Source: an uncultured Dehalococcoidia bacterium
Lineage (GTDB): Bacteria; Chloroflexota; Dehalococcoidia; Lucifugimonadales; UBA3495
Assembly: GCA_958296445.1 (NCBI GenBank)
Contig: OY282565.1
Coordinates: 2,001,570 to 2,065,569 of the forward strand
Direction: 5' to 3'
Length of the DNA: 64,000 nt
The translations under genes were made by a program, and so were the position numbers. Within the stretch, counting starts at the first letter, position 1; each line of letters starts with the position of its first letter. The notes under the pieces were generated by a model. It was given only the letters and a program-made list of their open reading frames with translations, was not told the origin of the DNA and did no database searches. Positions 47,205-57,144 of the stretch are shown here, piece after piece.

Positions 47205-49811
47205 ATGGTAACTACCGCTCCGGTTCCGCCCCCAGTCCCGCCGGGAGAGCAGCCGATTCGCATAGAGGATGAGATGCGGACTTCGTATCTCACCTATGCC
47301 ATGAGCGTTATCGTGGCGCGGGCGCTCCCTGACGTTCGGGACGGGCTGAAGCCGGTGCAGCGGCGAATCCTCTACGCCATGCACGATATGGGCATCCGCC
47401 CCGGTTCCCAGTTCCGCAAGAGCGCCCGTATCGCCGGGGAAGTGCTGGGCAAGTTTCATCCCCACGGCGAGGGTTCGGTTTACGATGCCCTGGTGCGGCT
47501 GGCCCAAGACTTTTCGATGCGCCACCCGCTGATTGCCGGGCAGGGCAACTTCGGCAGCGTTGACGGCGACCCCCCGGCGGCTATGCGCTATACCGAGGCC
47601 CGGCTGGCGGCGGTGTCCGACGAGCTGCTGGCCGACATAGACCAGAACACCGTAGATTTCGCGCCCAACTTCGACGATTCGCTGACCGAACCCACCGTGC
47701 TGCCCGCCCGTTTCCCCAATATGCTGGTCAACGGCGCGTCCGGCATCGCCGTGGGAATGGCGACCAACATTCCGCCCCACAATCTGGGCGAAGTCTGCGA
47801 CGCCATCGTGCATCTGATTGACCACCCGGAGGCCACCACCGAGCGGCTGATGCGCCACGTCGTAGGGCCGGATTTCCCCACCGGGGCCATCGTGCGGGGC
47901 CGCAAAGGCATCGTGGACACCTATACCACCGGCCGCGGCCGCGTCATTATGGAATCGCGGGCCGAAATCGAGGAAATGCCCCGCAGCAACCGCGAGCAGA
48001 TTATCGTCACCGAGCTTCCCTATCAGGTAAACAAGGCCAACCTAATCGAGCGTATCGCCGCGCTGGCCCGCGAAAAAAAGATAGACGGCATATCCGACAT
48101 CCGGGACGAATCCGACCGGCGGGGTATGCGTATCGTCATAGAGCTGCGGCGCGACGCCCAGGCCCGGGTGGTGCTGAACAACCTGCTCCGGCAGACGGCC
48201 CTGCGCTCGTCCTTCAACTCCATAATGCTGGCTCTAGTGGACGGGCAGCCGCAGGTTCTGCCCTTGCGCCGCTGTCTGGAGCTGTTCATCCGCCACCGCG
48301 AGGAAGTCATCCGGCGGCGGTCGGAGTACCAGTTGCAGCGGGCCCGCGACCGCGACCACATCGTGCAAGGGCTGTTGCTGGCCCTAGAGCGCATTGATGA
48401 GGTTATCGGAATTATCCGCGGCTCCGCGGACGCCGAGGAATCCCGCAATAACCTAGTGCAACAGTTGGCTTTGTCCGAACCGCAGGCCCAGGCCATCCTA
48501 GATATGCAACTGCGCCGACTGGCCGCCCTAGAGCGGGAACGGCTGCAAAAGGAACACGAGGAACTGCTGGAGAGAATTGCCCAACTTGAGGCGCTGCTGA
48601 ACGACCCGGAAAAAATTCTGGCTGAAATCAAGTCGGAAACCCGCCAGCTCAAAAAGTCCTTCGGCAACGCCCGGCGCACCGAAATTCAGGAAGAGGAAAT
48701 CGGCGAACAAACCCCGGAGTCCCTGATTCCCCAAGAGGACGTTATCATCACCCTCAGCCAGCGCGGTTACGTGAAGCGGGTTCCGCCCAACACCTTCCGG
48801 CAACAGAACCGGGGCGGCAAGGGCGTGCGCGGTATGACCACCCGCGAAGGCGACGCCATCCTGGACCTGCTGGTGGCGGACACCCACAGCACACTGTTTT
48901 TCTTTACCAACCGGGGCCGAGCCTACCCGCTGCGGGCTTTCCAGATTCCCGGAGACGCCTCCCGCACTTCGCGGGGGGTGCTGCTTTCCAACCTGCTGCC
49001 CTTGCAACGAAACGAGCAGGTACAGACCGTGTTGCTCATCGAAAATCCCAAAGACGATTACCCTCTGTTGCTGGCTACCAAGAAAGGGCAAATCAAGTCG
49101 CTGAAAACCGGCGAATTGACCAACATCCGCCCGTCGGGGCTGATTGTGATAAATCTGACTGAAGGAGACGAGCTAGTCTCTGTGGCCCAAGTTGGGGAGG
49201 CCAAAGACGTAATGATGGTTTCCGCCAACGGTCAAGCCATCAAATTCCCTATCTCAGGAATACCAGCCCAGCTCCGCAACTCCCGGGGCGTGCATGGAAT
49301 TAAACTTGACGATGGGGACGAAGTGGTTACGATGGGGGTGGTTACTCACAACAGTTACTTGCTCACCGTTACCCAGAGGGGATACGGCAAGTTAAGCTCC
49401 ACGTCGAGCTATGACCGTATTAAGAAGGACGGGCAAGAAGAAGCCCGGCGTAGAGGCGGAAAAGGGGTGATAACCCACAGCACGAAGGATTGGGAGAAAA
49501 CCGGCAAAATTGCCGCAGCTCGAATCGTAACCGACACGCCGGGGCAGGACGTGCTGATAATTTCCGCCAAAGCTCAAGTGGTGCGCATAGACTTATCCGA
49601 GATTCGCAAATACGGCCGGGCGGCCCAGGGGGTCATAGTATGGCGCGACCGGGAACCAGACGACATCGTAGCCTCCATTGCTGTATTTCAAGAAACTCCT
49701 CCTCAAAGTAGCGGCTCCTCCGCCAACGAACACCGCCGCGAAGGGCGCACCGTCGCCAACGGCCACGCCCCGGAACTCCACAGCAACGGCAGCCACGAGG
49801 AAGAAAGCTAA
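47205..49811 (+). CDS. gyrA: DNA gyrase subunit A
   Basis: Introduces negative supercoils with GyrB. 868 residues: breakage-reunion domain with [20 protein letters not shown] (85-104) and the catalytic tyrosine in AMRYTEARL (Y129), coiled tower ([19 protein letters not shown]), and a six-bladed C-terminal pinwheel whose GyrA box reads QNRGGKG, supporting gyrase rather than topoisomerase IV. In the quinolone region the residues matching E. coli D82-S83-A84 are E89-G90-S91, so the serine that holds the drug-bound metal is glycine. Acidic, Ser/His-rich end of about 40 residues. GAGGAG precedes the ATG. gyrB is not nearby. Confidence 0.95.
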   Translation: MVTTAPVPPPVPPGEQPIRIEDEMRTSYLTYAMSVIVARALPDVRDGLKPVQRRILYAMHDMGIRPGSQFRKSARIAGEVLGKFHPHGEGSVYDALVRLAQDFSMRHPLIAGQGNFGSVDGDPPAAMRYTEARLAAVSDELLADIDQNTVDFAPNFDDSLTEPTVLPARFPNMLVNGASGIAVGMATNIPPHNLGEVCDAIVHLIDHPEATTERLMRHVVGPDFPTGAIVRGRKGIVDTYTTGRGRVIMESRAEIEEMPRSNREQIIVTELPYQVNKANLIERIAALAREKKIDGISDIRDESDRRGMRIVIELRRDAQARVVLNNLLRQTALRSSFNSIMLALVDGQPQVLPLRRCLELFIRHREEVIRRRSEYQLQRARDRDHIVQGLLLALERIDEVIGIIRGSADAEESRNNLVQQLALSEPQAQAILDMQLRRLAALERERLQKEHEELLERIAQLEALLNDPEKILAEIKSETRQLKKSFGNARRTEIQEEEIGEQTPESLIPQEDVIITLSQRGYVKRVPPNTFRQQNRGGKGVRGMTTREGDAILDLLVADTHSTLFFFTNRGRAYPLRAFQIPGDASRTSRGVLLSNLLPLQRNEQVQTVLLIENPKDDYPLLLATKKGQIKSLKTGELTNIRPSGLIVINLTEGDELVSVAQVGEAKDVMMVSANGQAIKFPISGIPAQLRNSRGVHGIKLDDGDEVVTMGVVTHNSYLLTVTQRGYGKLSSTSSYDRIKKDGQEEARRRGGKGVITHSTKDWEKTGKIAAARIVTDTPGQDVLIISAKAQVVRIDLSEIRKYGRAAQGVIVWRDREPDDIVASIAVFQETPPQSSGSSANEHRREGRTVANGHAPELHSNGSHEEES

Positions 49812-49847
49812 CCCCGGCCGTTTCTTGGCAAACCATCGCCGTTGTTC

Positions 49848-49873
49848 AGGGGCGGGCCGCTACCCGCCCCTGC
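49848..49873 (+). terminator. Hairpin after gyrA
   Basis: CAGGGGCGGG and CCCGCCCCTG pair over 10 bp around CCGCTA, 36 bases after the gyrA stop. No U-tract. Confidence 0.55.
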
Positions 49874-49962
49874 GCCGTCACCAGCCCCGGCCACTGCTCC
49901 ACTATCCGGCGAATCCCGGCGCATTCCTTGAAAATCATCGCCGTCTTGTGTAGAATACTTGG

Positions 49963-50000
49963 CTGACATTGATATTATTGGCAACATACTATTGCCAATA
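49963..50000 (+). promoter_or_regulatory. Promoter with palindromic operator
   Basis: CTGACA (49963-49968), 18-base spacer and TACTAT (49987-49992) form a promoter. The palindrome TATTGGCAA-CATACTA-TTGCCAATA (49976-50000) straddles the -10 box, an arrangement expected of a repressor site. Confidence 0.6.
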
Positions 50001-50021
50001 GCGATTAGGAGAGACGGCAAA

Positions 50022-50717
50022 TTGGGAATGAAACTGGTGTTTCTGCACGGAGCCGGATGCTCCAGCCTTTCTTTCTACTACCAGTTGCGGCACTTCCGCA
50101 GCGCCAAGGCCATTGACCTGCCCGGCCACCCCGACGGCAAGCCTTGCGACACCGTTGACGGCTACCTTGAATGGGTGCGCGGGTTTATCCGGGCGCGGCG
50201 CTACAAAAATGTCGTGCTGTGCGGCCACTCAATGGGCGGCGCCATCGCAATGAGCTACGCCCTGAAATACCCGGAAGAGCTGCGCGGCCTCATCCTGCTA
50301 GGCACCGGCGCCCGCCTCCGGGTGCATCCCAACTACCTGCAACGCTGCCTCGAATCCGGCGAAGACAAAGCCCCCTGGCTGGCCCAGCACATGGACTATT
50401 ACCGTGAAGTGCAGGAGGAAGTTTTCCCGGTGCTGAAGCACCGGGCCGCCGAAGTAGGGCCGGCGGTGGAACTCAACGACCTGATGGCCTGCGACCGCTT
50501 CGACATTATGGACCGTGTGGCAGAGATAAAGCTGCCCACCCGCGTCATCTGCGGCAGCGACGACGTTATGACCCCGGTGAAGTATTCCGATTTCCTTGCC
50601 AGCAACATCGAAGGCGCGGGCAAGTCGGTCATCCCCGGCGGCAGCCACTTCGTTCACATGGAAAAATTCCAGCAGGTCAACGAAGAAATCGAGGGCTTTC
50701 TGGCGACGTTCAAGTAG
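50022..50717 (+). CDS. Alpha/beta hydrolase
   Basis: 231 residues from TTG 50022 (AGGAGA nine bases before); ATG 50028 is an alternative. Oxyanion region FLHGAGCSSLSF, nucleophile elbow CGHSMGGAIAMSYA, acid in CGSDDVMTP and His in GGSHFVHME. General esterase/hydrolase, cytosolic. A palindromic operator in its promoter suggests substrate-responsive control. Confidence 0.9.
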   Translation: MGMKLVFLHGAGCSSLSFYYQLRHFRSAKAIDLPGHPDGKPCDTVDGYLEWVRGFIRARRYKNVVLCGHSMGGAIAMSYALKYPEELRGLILLGTGARLRVHPNYLQRCLESGEDKAPWLAQHMDYYREVQEEVFPVLKHRAAEVGPAVELNDLMACDRFDIMDRVAEIKLPTRVICGSDDVMTPVKYSDFLASNIEGAGKSVIPGGSHFVHMEKFQQVNEEIEGFLATFK

Positions 50718-50795
50718 ACGGATAGGTAAGTAACCAGAAAGGCAAATACCGGAAAGGGGGCGGCCAAGCCAACAGGCTTCGGCGCGGCACAGCGT

Positions 50796-50820
50796 AAGGG
50801 CGGGTATTCTACCCGCCCTT
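50796..50820. terminator. Bidirectional terminator-like hairpin
   Basis: AAGGGCGGGTA and TACCCGCCCTT (11 bp) around TTC, between convergent genes. The flanking AA/TT bases give short U-runs on both strands. Confidence 0.7.
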
Positions 50821-50864
50821 AACTTATGGGCCAACCACCGGAAACGAAGGCCGCCGGGCAGGCG

Positions 50865-51356
50865 TCAGGCGCGGTGGGGATGATACCAGCGGCTGCGGTA
50901 GAACAGCAGCGGGTTTTCGCACTCGTTGCGGCGGATTTCCTTCACTTCGCCCATATAAACGGTATGGTCGCCGTAGACGTGGGAACCGACAACGTCGCAA
51001 TCCAAGAAAATCGCCGAGCCGTCCAGCACCGGCAGGCCATTGTCCGATTCGGAGAAGCTGTAATCCACGCCGCCAGTGCGGTCTTGCGGTTTCTTGGCGA
51101 AATACGCCCCTATCGCTTCCTGCTCATCGCTGAGGAAGTTGACGCCGAAACGCTGCCGCTGCTCCAGATAGCCGTAGGTGTGGGTGCCGTGGGCGACGCA
51201 AACCAAGATAATGGGCGGCTCAAGACAAACCGAGGTGAAGGAGTTGGCGGTCATAGTGTGGGGGTTGCCTTCATCGTCCAGCGTAGTGATAACGGTAACG
51301 CCGGTAGCGAACTCGGAAAGAGCCGCCCTGAATTCGTTTTTGGTGAGCGAAGTCAT
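50865..51356 (-). CDS. Flavin reductase-like domain protein
   Basis: 163 residues from ATG 51356, set by homology (MTSLTKNEFRAALSEFATGV). FATGVTVITTLDDEGNPHTM, MTANSFTSVCLEPPIILVC and FGVNFLSDEQ are the FMN-binding split-barrel signature of flavin reductases that feed two-component monooxygenases. No monooxygenase is adjacent. Upstream in-frame residues lack support. Confidence 0.9.
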   Translation of the reverse strand: MTSLTKNEFRAALSEFATGVTVITTLDDEGNPHTMTANSFTSVCLEPPIILVCVAHGTHTYGYLEQRQRFGVNFLSDEQEAIGAYFAKKPQDRTGGVDYSFSESDNGLPVLDGSAIFLDCDVVGSHVYGDHTVYMGEVKEIRRNECENPLLFYRSRWYHPHRA

Positions 51357-51553
51357 AAACACCCCGAGGCACGACCCTCGCGGAACGCGCCTGCGGCGGG
51401 CATCCCGCGAACAGCATATAATCAAGCCGGAAAGCCGGGTCGCTGAATTTGGGCCATTATAATACGCAATCGCTATCTGCGCCACTGTCTTTTATGCTTG
51501 GACGCCTGCGAGATTCCCTAACCCTCCAGGGGAGGGAATATCGCAAGGGAGCG

Positions 51554-52528
51554 TCAAGGGTAAGGGCGGAAGCAGGCAGCGATGTCCTCCGCGAACGTGT
51601 CGGCAGCGGCGTCCGCGTCCAACTTTACCGCCACGCCGGGCGGAATCAGGCCGCTGAACAGTTGCGGATGGGTCAACTGGGCCAGTATCTCCAGCCCGTC
51701 AACCACGCGGGGGCCGGGGCAGCTAAAGTAGGCGTGGTCAATCAGATAGACCTCGCCCGCTGCCACCGCCGGGATGTCCCGCCATCCCTCTTGCGCGGCC
51801 AGCCACGGGGCTTCGCGCAGGTGGCGGGCTACGTCCGATGAACACAGGTCAACAAACAGCTTTTCGGGGGCGGCGTCCAGCACTTCCCGCCACTCCAGGC
51901 GGCGGGCGTTGCAACCCGGCTCCAGGGCCGCGATGCTGCCCCCGGCCATCCGCAGCAAGTCGGGTATCCAGTGGCCCCCGGCCACCAGCGGGTTGACGCC
52001 CTCCAGCGAAAACACCGACGGCCGGGACGCAACCAGCGCAACCTTGCGGGCCACCGCCTCCGCTCGCTCCCGCAGCGACGCCACCAGCTCCGCCGCCCGT
52101 CCGGGGACGCCGCAAACATCGCCCACCTCGATAACCGAGTCCAGAATTTCCTCGAAAGTCCGGGGCTGCAACACCACTACCTTGGGCTGTACCGCCATGC
52201 CGCGCACCGCCAAGTTGACTTCCCCGGCGTCAATTTCGCAGACGTGGCACAAATCCTGCGTAAAGATTATGTCCGGCGACTCCCTCGCCAGCCATTGGTA
52301 ATCCAGCTCGTAGGGGCTTTCGCCCCGGCGCAGAATATCGGCCAGGGCCGCTTCCACTTCTTCGCTGGACAGTACCGACGGGTCAACCTTGCTGCGGCTG
52401 ACCACGGGTTTGGTCTGCAAGATTTCCGGCGGGTAGCCGCAGAGGTCGCTGACGCCGATGACGCTATCGGCCAGCCCCAGGGCATACAGGATTTCGGCGC
52501 CGCTGGGCAACAGGCAACAGATTTTCAA
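51554..52528 (-). CDS. BtuF-like periplasmic-binding-fold protein without signal peptide
   Basis: 324 residues with the ABC-type class III binding fold: LLPSGAEILYALGLADSVIG at the start, ESPDIIFTQDLCHVC, and VFSLEGVNPLVAGGHWIPDL. The fold starts at residue 1, so no signal peptide or lipobox; similar cytosolic 'cobalamin-binding' proteins are annotated in many genomes. TTG start. Ligand (corrinoid or iron complex) is not certain. No transporter genes adjoin it. Confidence 0.85.
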   Translation of the reverse strand: MKICCLLPSGAEILYALGLADSVIGVSDLCGYPPEILQTKPVVSRSKVDPSVLSSEEVEAALADILRRGESPYELDYQWLARESPDIIFTQDLCHVCEIDAGEVNLAVRGMAVQPKVVVLQPRTFEEILDSVIEVGDVCGVPGRAAELVASLRERAEAVARKVALVASRPSVFSLEGVNPLVAGGHWIPDLLRMAGGSIAALEPGCNARRLEWREVLDAAPEKLFVDLCSSDVARHLREAPWLAAQEGWRDIPAVAAGEVYLIDHAYFSCPGPRVVDGLEILAQLTHPQLFSGLIPPGVAVKLDADAAADTFAEDIAACFRPYP

Positions 52529-52729
52529 TTCATCATCTCGCGGCCTGAATATGAGCGCCCCGCTCTTGCCGCTGTTGTATTATAGGGGGCAGCCGCGAAT
52601 CACGGTTCTCGCGGCCGCCTTACCCCGGCGCCCTCAGCTACCCTACCCCACCCGGCTTGCCGCCCGAAACCGCCCTTTCCCGGCGATGTCTTTCTTATGT
52701 CATCCATTATCTGCCGGAACGCGCTATAA

Positions 52730-54043
52730 ATGTTCCGAATTTCGGTAAAGGAAAGCTGGAGCAGCTTTTCGCTAATCCGGCTCAACGCCTTCGGCTTCGG
52801 GGTTACCGGGTTCGTCCTGGCGATGGACACGGTAGTATTGCCCGTTATCGTGCTTACCCTCGCCCCAGAGTCCCTTAAGAATACCTACCTAGCGATGCTG
52901 GGTATGGGCGGGCTGCTGGTGGCGGCGGTGATACAGCCGTTCATCGGGCGGCTGAGCGACCGAACCCGCTCGCCGCTGGGCCGCCGCGTTCCCTACATCA
53001 TCTGCGGAACGCTGGTGGTCTGCGCCAGCCTGTCCTTGACGCTGCTGGCCCCCAATTTCTTGGCCCTGTTCGCCGCCTGGATGTTCATTCAGGCCAGCCT
53101 GAACGTGGCCTACGGCCCCGGTATGGCCCTAATCCGCGACCTAGTGCCGCGAGCCCGCATCGGCGTGGCGTCGTCGCTGAAAATACTGATGGACGCCGTC
53201 GGCGGGATGCTTATGATTGCGGCGGCCGGCACCCTGCTTGCCCGGGGAACCGGCTTGTCGGATTTCGCCCGGTGGGAGTGGCTGACGCTGGCCTTGCTGG
53301 GCGGCGTGCTGGCCCTTTCGGTGGTAGTGACCTGCGTCACAGTGCTGCACCACGACCCGCGGCAACGGGCCCGGCCGGTGCGTCCGTCCAGCCAGCCGCA
53401 GCGCCCGGTGCTTAACTCGCAATTGGGGCTGTTCCTGATTTCCCGGCTGTTGCTGATGACGGCTATCTCGTCTTTCTACACCTACGGACTGTTTTTCCTG
53501 CGGGATGTGGTGGAGGTGGACAACCCGCCCGAGGCACTCAGCCGGATGATTCTGGCTATCGGCGGGGCAATAGTGGTGGCGGTCTACATTTCCGGCTGGG
53601 TATCCGACCGCATCGGCCCCAAGCCGGTGGTCATCGCCGGGGCAGTGGGGGCGGCCCTTAGCACTTTGTTGATGCTGACCGCCGACACGGCTACCGACGT
53701 AGTAATCATCGCCAGCGTCATCGGGGCCTCGGTAGGCGCCCTGCTCAGCGCCAACTGGGCCCTAGCCAACGAACTGGGCGACGAACAGCAGGCCGGAGTG
53801 CATATCGGCATCGTCAACCTGTCCACCATCGGCGGGGCGGCGGTAGCCCGGCTGCTGGGGCCGGGCATAGACCTGCTGAACCTAACCGCCGAGGATTTGG
53901 GCTACCGGGTGCTAATCTCCGGCTGCGCCGCGCTGTTCGTCGCCGGGGCCGTGACCATCCTTCCCGTGAACCCGGCCCGGCTGGAGCAGGCAAGCCAGGA
54001 AGAACCGCCGGAGCCAACGGCAGCCCCGCCGCCGGAACCCTGA
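52730..54043 (+). CDS. MFS transporter (GPH/sugar-like)
   Basis: 437 residues, about 12 spans. GRLSDRTRSPLGRRVPYIICG (first cytosolic loop, trimmed) and SGWVSDRIGPKPVVIAG (middle repeat) follow the glycoside-cation symporter/SLC45-like pattern; the RTRSxxGRRxPY motif is typical of those sugar carriers. Pro/Glu-rich tail. The ATG has no strong ribosome binding site. Substrate unknown. Confidence 0.87.
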   Translation: MFRISVKESWSSFSLIRLNAFGFGVTGFVLAMDTVVLPVIVLTLAPESLKNTYLAMLGMGGLLVAAVIQPFIGRLSDRTRSPLGRRVPYIICGTLVVCASLSLTLLAPNFLALFAAWMFIQASLNVAYGPGMALIRDLVPRARIGVASSLKILMDAVGGMLMIAAAGTLLARGTGLSDFARWEWLTLALLGGVLALSVVVTCVTVLHHDPRQRARPVRPSSQPQRPVLNSQLGLFLISRLLLMTAISSFYTYGLFFLRDVVEVDNPPEALSRMILAIGGAIVVAVYISGWVSDRIGPKPVVIAGAVGAALSTLLMLTADTATDVVIIASVIGASVGALLSANWALANELGDEQQAGVHIGIVNLSTIGGAAVARLLGPGIDLLNLTAEDLGYRVLISGCAALFVAGAVTILPVNPARLEQASQEEPPEPTAAPPPEP

Positions 54044-54077
54044 GCGGAACGGCCCCGTCCAAGAGGGCGTTACCTCG

Positions 54078-54827
54078 CTAGGCGGACGCTTTTTGCAGGA
54101 ACTCGGACGCGCCCCGGACCACCCAAGCGTTCCATGAAGTCATCAGGAATTTGACGCCCATTTCCTTGAATTTGGCTATGTTGGCGTCGTTGGCTAGGGT
54201 GCCGGGGGTGCGGCCTGCGTTGACAATCTTGCCGATGGCTTCCTCGATGGCGGCCTGCACCTCCGGGTGTTCGGCGTTGCCGATGTGTCCCATAGTCTGG
54301 GCCAGGTCGGACGGGGCGACAAAGAAAACGTCTATGTTGTCCACCTTGAGGATTTCGTCAATGCTGGCTAAGGCTTCCACTTCCTCAAGCAACACCACAA
54401 CCATAGTCTGGTCGTTGGCCGTGTGGAAGTAGTCGGAAACGCCGAAGGACTGCCGCCCGCCGAACATCCCGCGGTAGCCCACCGGGGCGTACTTGGCCGA
54501 CTGGGCGGCCTGCTCGGCGGCCTCGCGGCTGTTGACGTGGGGAACCACGATGCCCATGCTGCCCCGGTCGAGGGTGCGGGTTATCAGGCCGGCGTCATTG
54601 GCGTTGACCCTGGTTATCGAGGTCATACCCCACAGGTCGCAGGCGCGGGTCATATCGCCTAGGGCGTCCCAATCCACGGGGCCGTGTTCGCACTCAATCC
54701 AGGCGGCGTCAAAGCCCAAAGGCCCCAGAAAGTCTATGATGTCGCTGTCCTGCAAACCGGAAATGGTGGTCACCACCTCTCCCTGTTGCAGCTTCTGCTT
54801 GGCGCGGTTGGCTCGAATCGGCGGCAT
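54078..54827 (-). CDS. HpcH/HpaI-family class II aldolase
   Basis: 249 residues from ATG 54827 (AGGGAGACG just upstream). TIM-barrel aldolase with the general-base His in IECEHGPVDWDAL (near 45), metal-binding Glu in LLEEVEAL (near 150) and Asp in VAPSDLAQTMGH (near 175), as in 4-hydroxy-2-oxoheptanedioate and 2-keto-3-deoxy-rhamnonate aldolases. Splits 2-oxo-4-hydroxy acids to pyruvate and an aldehyde. Neighbouring hydrolase and dehydrogenase genes could belong to the same pathway. Confidence 0.9.
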   Translation of the reverse strand: MPPIRANRAKQKLQQGEVVTTISGLQDSDIIDFLGPLGFDAAWIECEHGPVDWDALGDMTRACDLWGMTSITRVNANDAGLITRTLDRGSMGIVVPHVNSREAAEQAAQSAKYAPVGYRGMFGGRQSFGVSDYFHTANDQTMVVVLLEEVEALASIDEILKVDNIDVFFVAPSDLAQTMGHIGNAEHPEVQAAIEEAIGKIVNAGRTPGTLANDANIAKFKEMGVKFLMTSWNAWVVRGASEFLQKASA

Positions 54828-55070
54828 AATGCGTCTCCCTGTTCGTATTCGGCCCTGGCCGCGGGCCGGAAATCGCCGCCGCCATTGTGCCACTCAGCCC
54901 GCGGGATGACAAACGGCGGCGGCCTGCCGGGCCTTTCGGAATCCGTCGCGTCGGCTTGACAATCCCGGCAAGGGCTTGGACAATCAATCGGGCATTCCGG
55001 CAAACCGGCATCCGGCCCCGCAATCCGCCCAACCATTCCCCACTGCGAGGCCCGAGGGAGGAGCGACCCG

Positions 55071-55868
55071 ATGACAACCAGTTCGGCGACGTGGACCGAG
55101 GAACGGCTACCGGCGGCAGGCGCGGAGCTGCAAGTGCTGAAAGGGGGCAGCGGCGACCCGCTGCTGGTGCTGCACGACGAGATGGGGCAACCCGGCTGGC
55201 TCCGGTTCCATGAAGAGCTGGCAAAAAACTATACGGTATACGCGCCGTCCCACCCCGGATTCGGCGTCACCGACCGCATTGACTGGATTATGAATATGCG
55301 GGACATAGCCACGTGGTATCTCTGGGCGCTGGAAGACTTGGGGCTGTCCAACCTGAACGTGGTCGGCTTTTCCATCGGCGGCTGGCTGGCGGCGGAGATG
55401 GCGACGCAAAACCCGCAGGTTTTCCGCAAGATGGCGCTGGCGGCCCCCGCCGGAATCCTGCCCCCCACCGGCGAGATTCTGGATATGTTCCTGATTGTGT
55501 CCAAAGAATTTATCACCGCCGGGGTTCACAACCCCTCGGCAACCCCGGAGTTCCAGCAGGTTTGCCCCGACGAGCCGTCGCCGGAGCAAGTTGAGCTGTG
55601 GGAAACGGCCCGGGAAGAAGCCTGCCGCCTTTCGTGGCGCCCCTATATGCACGACCGCAGCCTGCCCCACCGCTTGGGCCGCCTGAAGAACCTGCCCTCG
55701 CTCATCGTCTGGGGCCGCAACGACGCGGTGGTTCCGCCCAGCGCCGGCGAGGTCTATAACGGCTCCATCGCCGGCTCGCGCCTAGTCACCCTCGAAGAGT
55801 GCGGCCACCGCCCCGACGTGGAAAAGCCCTCGGAATTGACAGCGCTGCTGGGCGAGTTTTTCGGCTAG
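55071..55868 (+). CDS. Alpha/beta hydrolase
   Basis: 265 residues. Nucleophile elbow VGFSIGGWLAAEMATQ (near 102), acid in VWGRNDAVVPP, His in ECGHRPDVEKP. The lid region and HDEMGQPGWLRFHEELAKNY start recall meta-cleavage-product hydrolases and related C-C hydrolases, but this is not decisive. GGGAGGAG precedes the ATG. Confidence 0.88.
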   Translation: MTTSSATWTEERLPAAGAELQVLKGGSGDPLLVLHDEMGQPGWLRFHEELAKNYTVYAPSHPGFGVTDRIDWIMNMRDIATWYLWALEDLGLSNLNVVGFSIGGWLAAEMATQNPQVFRKMALAAPAGILPPTGEILDMFLIVSKEFITAGVHNPSATPEFQQVCPDEPSPEQVELWETAREEACRLSWRPYMHDRSLPHRLGRLKNLPSLIVWGRNDAVVPPSAGEVYNGSIAGSRLVTLEECGHRPDVEKPSELTALLGEFFG

Positions 55869-55871
55869 ACG

Positions 55872-55899
55872 GGCCGATCTACCACAGGCCGATCTACCA
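55872..55899. repeat. Short direct repeat at a gene junction
   Basis: GGCCGATCTACCA occurs twice with a 15-base period between the hydrolase stop and the end of the Fe-ADH-family gene, overlapping the latter's last codons. Probably a small slippage duplication. Confidence 0.6.
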
Positions 55900-57078
55900 A
55901 GCCTCCCACAGCACCGCCATAATTGGCCCGGCGTCCGGCACCGGCCGGGGGTTGGTGGCTAGGGCGCGGTCGTGGAGCGTCGCCGACGCTATCAGCTCCA
56001 GCCCATCCTCCGGCACGCCCACATCGCGCAGGCGTTCCGGCAGGCCCAGCGAGCGGCGCAGGTTTTCCACCCCGTCGGCGGCGGACTGAGCGGCCTCGTC
56101 CTCGCTCATCCCGGACGTATCTAGGCCCATAGCGTCGGCGATGAGGGCCAGCCGGTCGGCGCAGGCTTCGGCGTTGTAGCGCATAGTGTGGGGTAGCAGG
56201 ATGGCGTTGGCTTCCCCGTGAGGAACGTCGAATATGCCCCCGACGTGGTGGGCGATGGCCGTGTTCAGCCCCAGCCCTCCGACGCCGGCCAGCGAGGCCA
56301 TACAGGCGGCGGTCTTGGTGTTCAGCAGGCAGTCCAGATCAAGCTCCGCGCACCGGGGCAGATGCTCCACCAGCAGCCGGATGGCGTGCAGGGCCAGCGC
56401 GTCGGATATGGGGTTATGCTTGGTGGAGTAGACCGTTTCGACGGCGATGCGTAGCTGGCCCATAGCCGTAGAGGTAAGGATGCCTACGGGAGTGGTAGCC
56501 AGTGCTTGGCCGTCTATGATGATATAGCCGGGGATGGTGTTGGGGTCGGCCACCAGAATCTTGCGGCCCAAGTCGCGGTCGGCAAAACCGGCGCCCCTAC
56601 TCAGTTCGGCCCCGCCCATAGTGGTCGGCACGGTGATGATCGGCAGCCGGTCGGGAGACAGGTCGGGGTAGGTGATTTTGTCCGGCGGGCGGAACTGCGC
56701 CTCGTAATCGTGAATCCTGCCGCCCTCGCCCAGCAGCGTGGCGATGCCTTTGGTGGTGTCGTGGGTGCTGCCGCCGCCGACGCTGATAAGCGCGTCCGGG
56801 CGGCACTGGCGGGCCAGCGCGACGGCGGCGTCCAGCGTGGCTACCGGCGAGTGGGGCAAGACGCCGGAATACAGCCCGGCAAAGCGGCCGCCCAACGCTT
56901 CCTGAACCCGCGGCACCACACCGGAGTGGGCCAGAATCGAGGGGCCGCAGACCACCATCGCCCGCGTCGCGCCGGCCCGCTCCAGCACGCCGGGCAGCCC
57001 GGATATGGCGTCTGCGCCGCACGCCACCTCGTGGCGCACGCTGTTAAAGGTGTAGCTCAAGGCGTTGGCCGCTTCCAT
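55894..57078 (-). CDS. Iron-containing alcohol dehydrogenase family protein lacking most metal ligands
   Basis: 394 residues of the Fe-ADH/maleylacetate reductase fold. NAD site GGGSTHDTTKGIA (101-113) and TVPTTMGGAELS are kept. Of the four metal ligands of the family (Asp, His, His, His), the positions are G207, I211 and T273; only H287 (VPHGEANAILLP) remains. So a metal-free or altered chemistry is likely, in the direction of maleylacetate reductases but more degraded. GGAGGAG precedes the ATG. Convergent with the hydrolase. Confidence 0.85.
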   Translation of the reverse strand: MEAANALSYTFNSVRHEVACGADAISGLPGVLERAGATRAMVVCGPSILAHSGVVPRVQEALGGRFAGLYSGVLPHSPVATLDAAVALARQCRPDALISVGGGSTHDTTKGIATLLGEGGRIHDYEAQFRPPDKITYPDLSPDRLPIITVPTTMGGAELSRGAGFADRDLGRKILVADPNTIPGYIIIDGQALATTPVGILTSTAMGQLRIAVETVYSTKHNPISDALALHAIRLLVEHLPRCAELDLDCLLNTKTAACMASLAGVGGLGLNTAIAHHVGGIFDVPHGEANAILLPHTMRYNAEACADRLALIADAMGLDTSGMSEDEAAQSAADGVENLRRSLGLPERLRDVGVPEDGLELIASATLHDRALATNPRPVPDAGPIMAVLWEAW

Positions 57079-57144
57079 TGCTTCCGCTCCTCCCTAAAGA
57101 TGCCGATATGCGCCGACGGACGCCCCTCGCCGCGCGGGGCCGAT

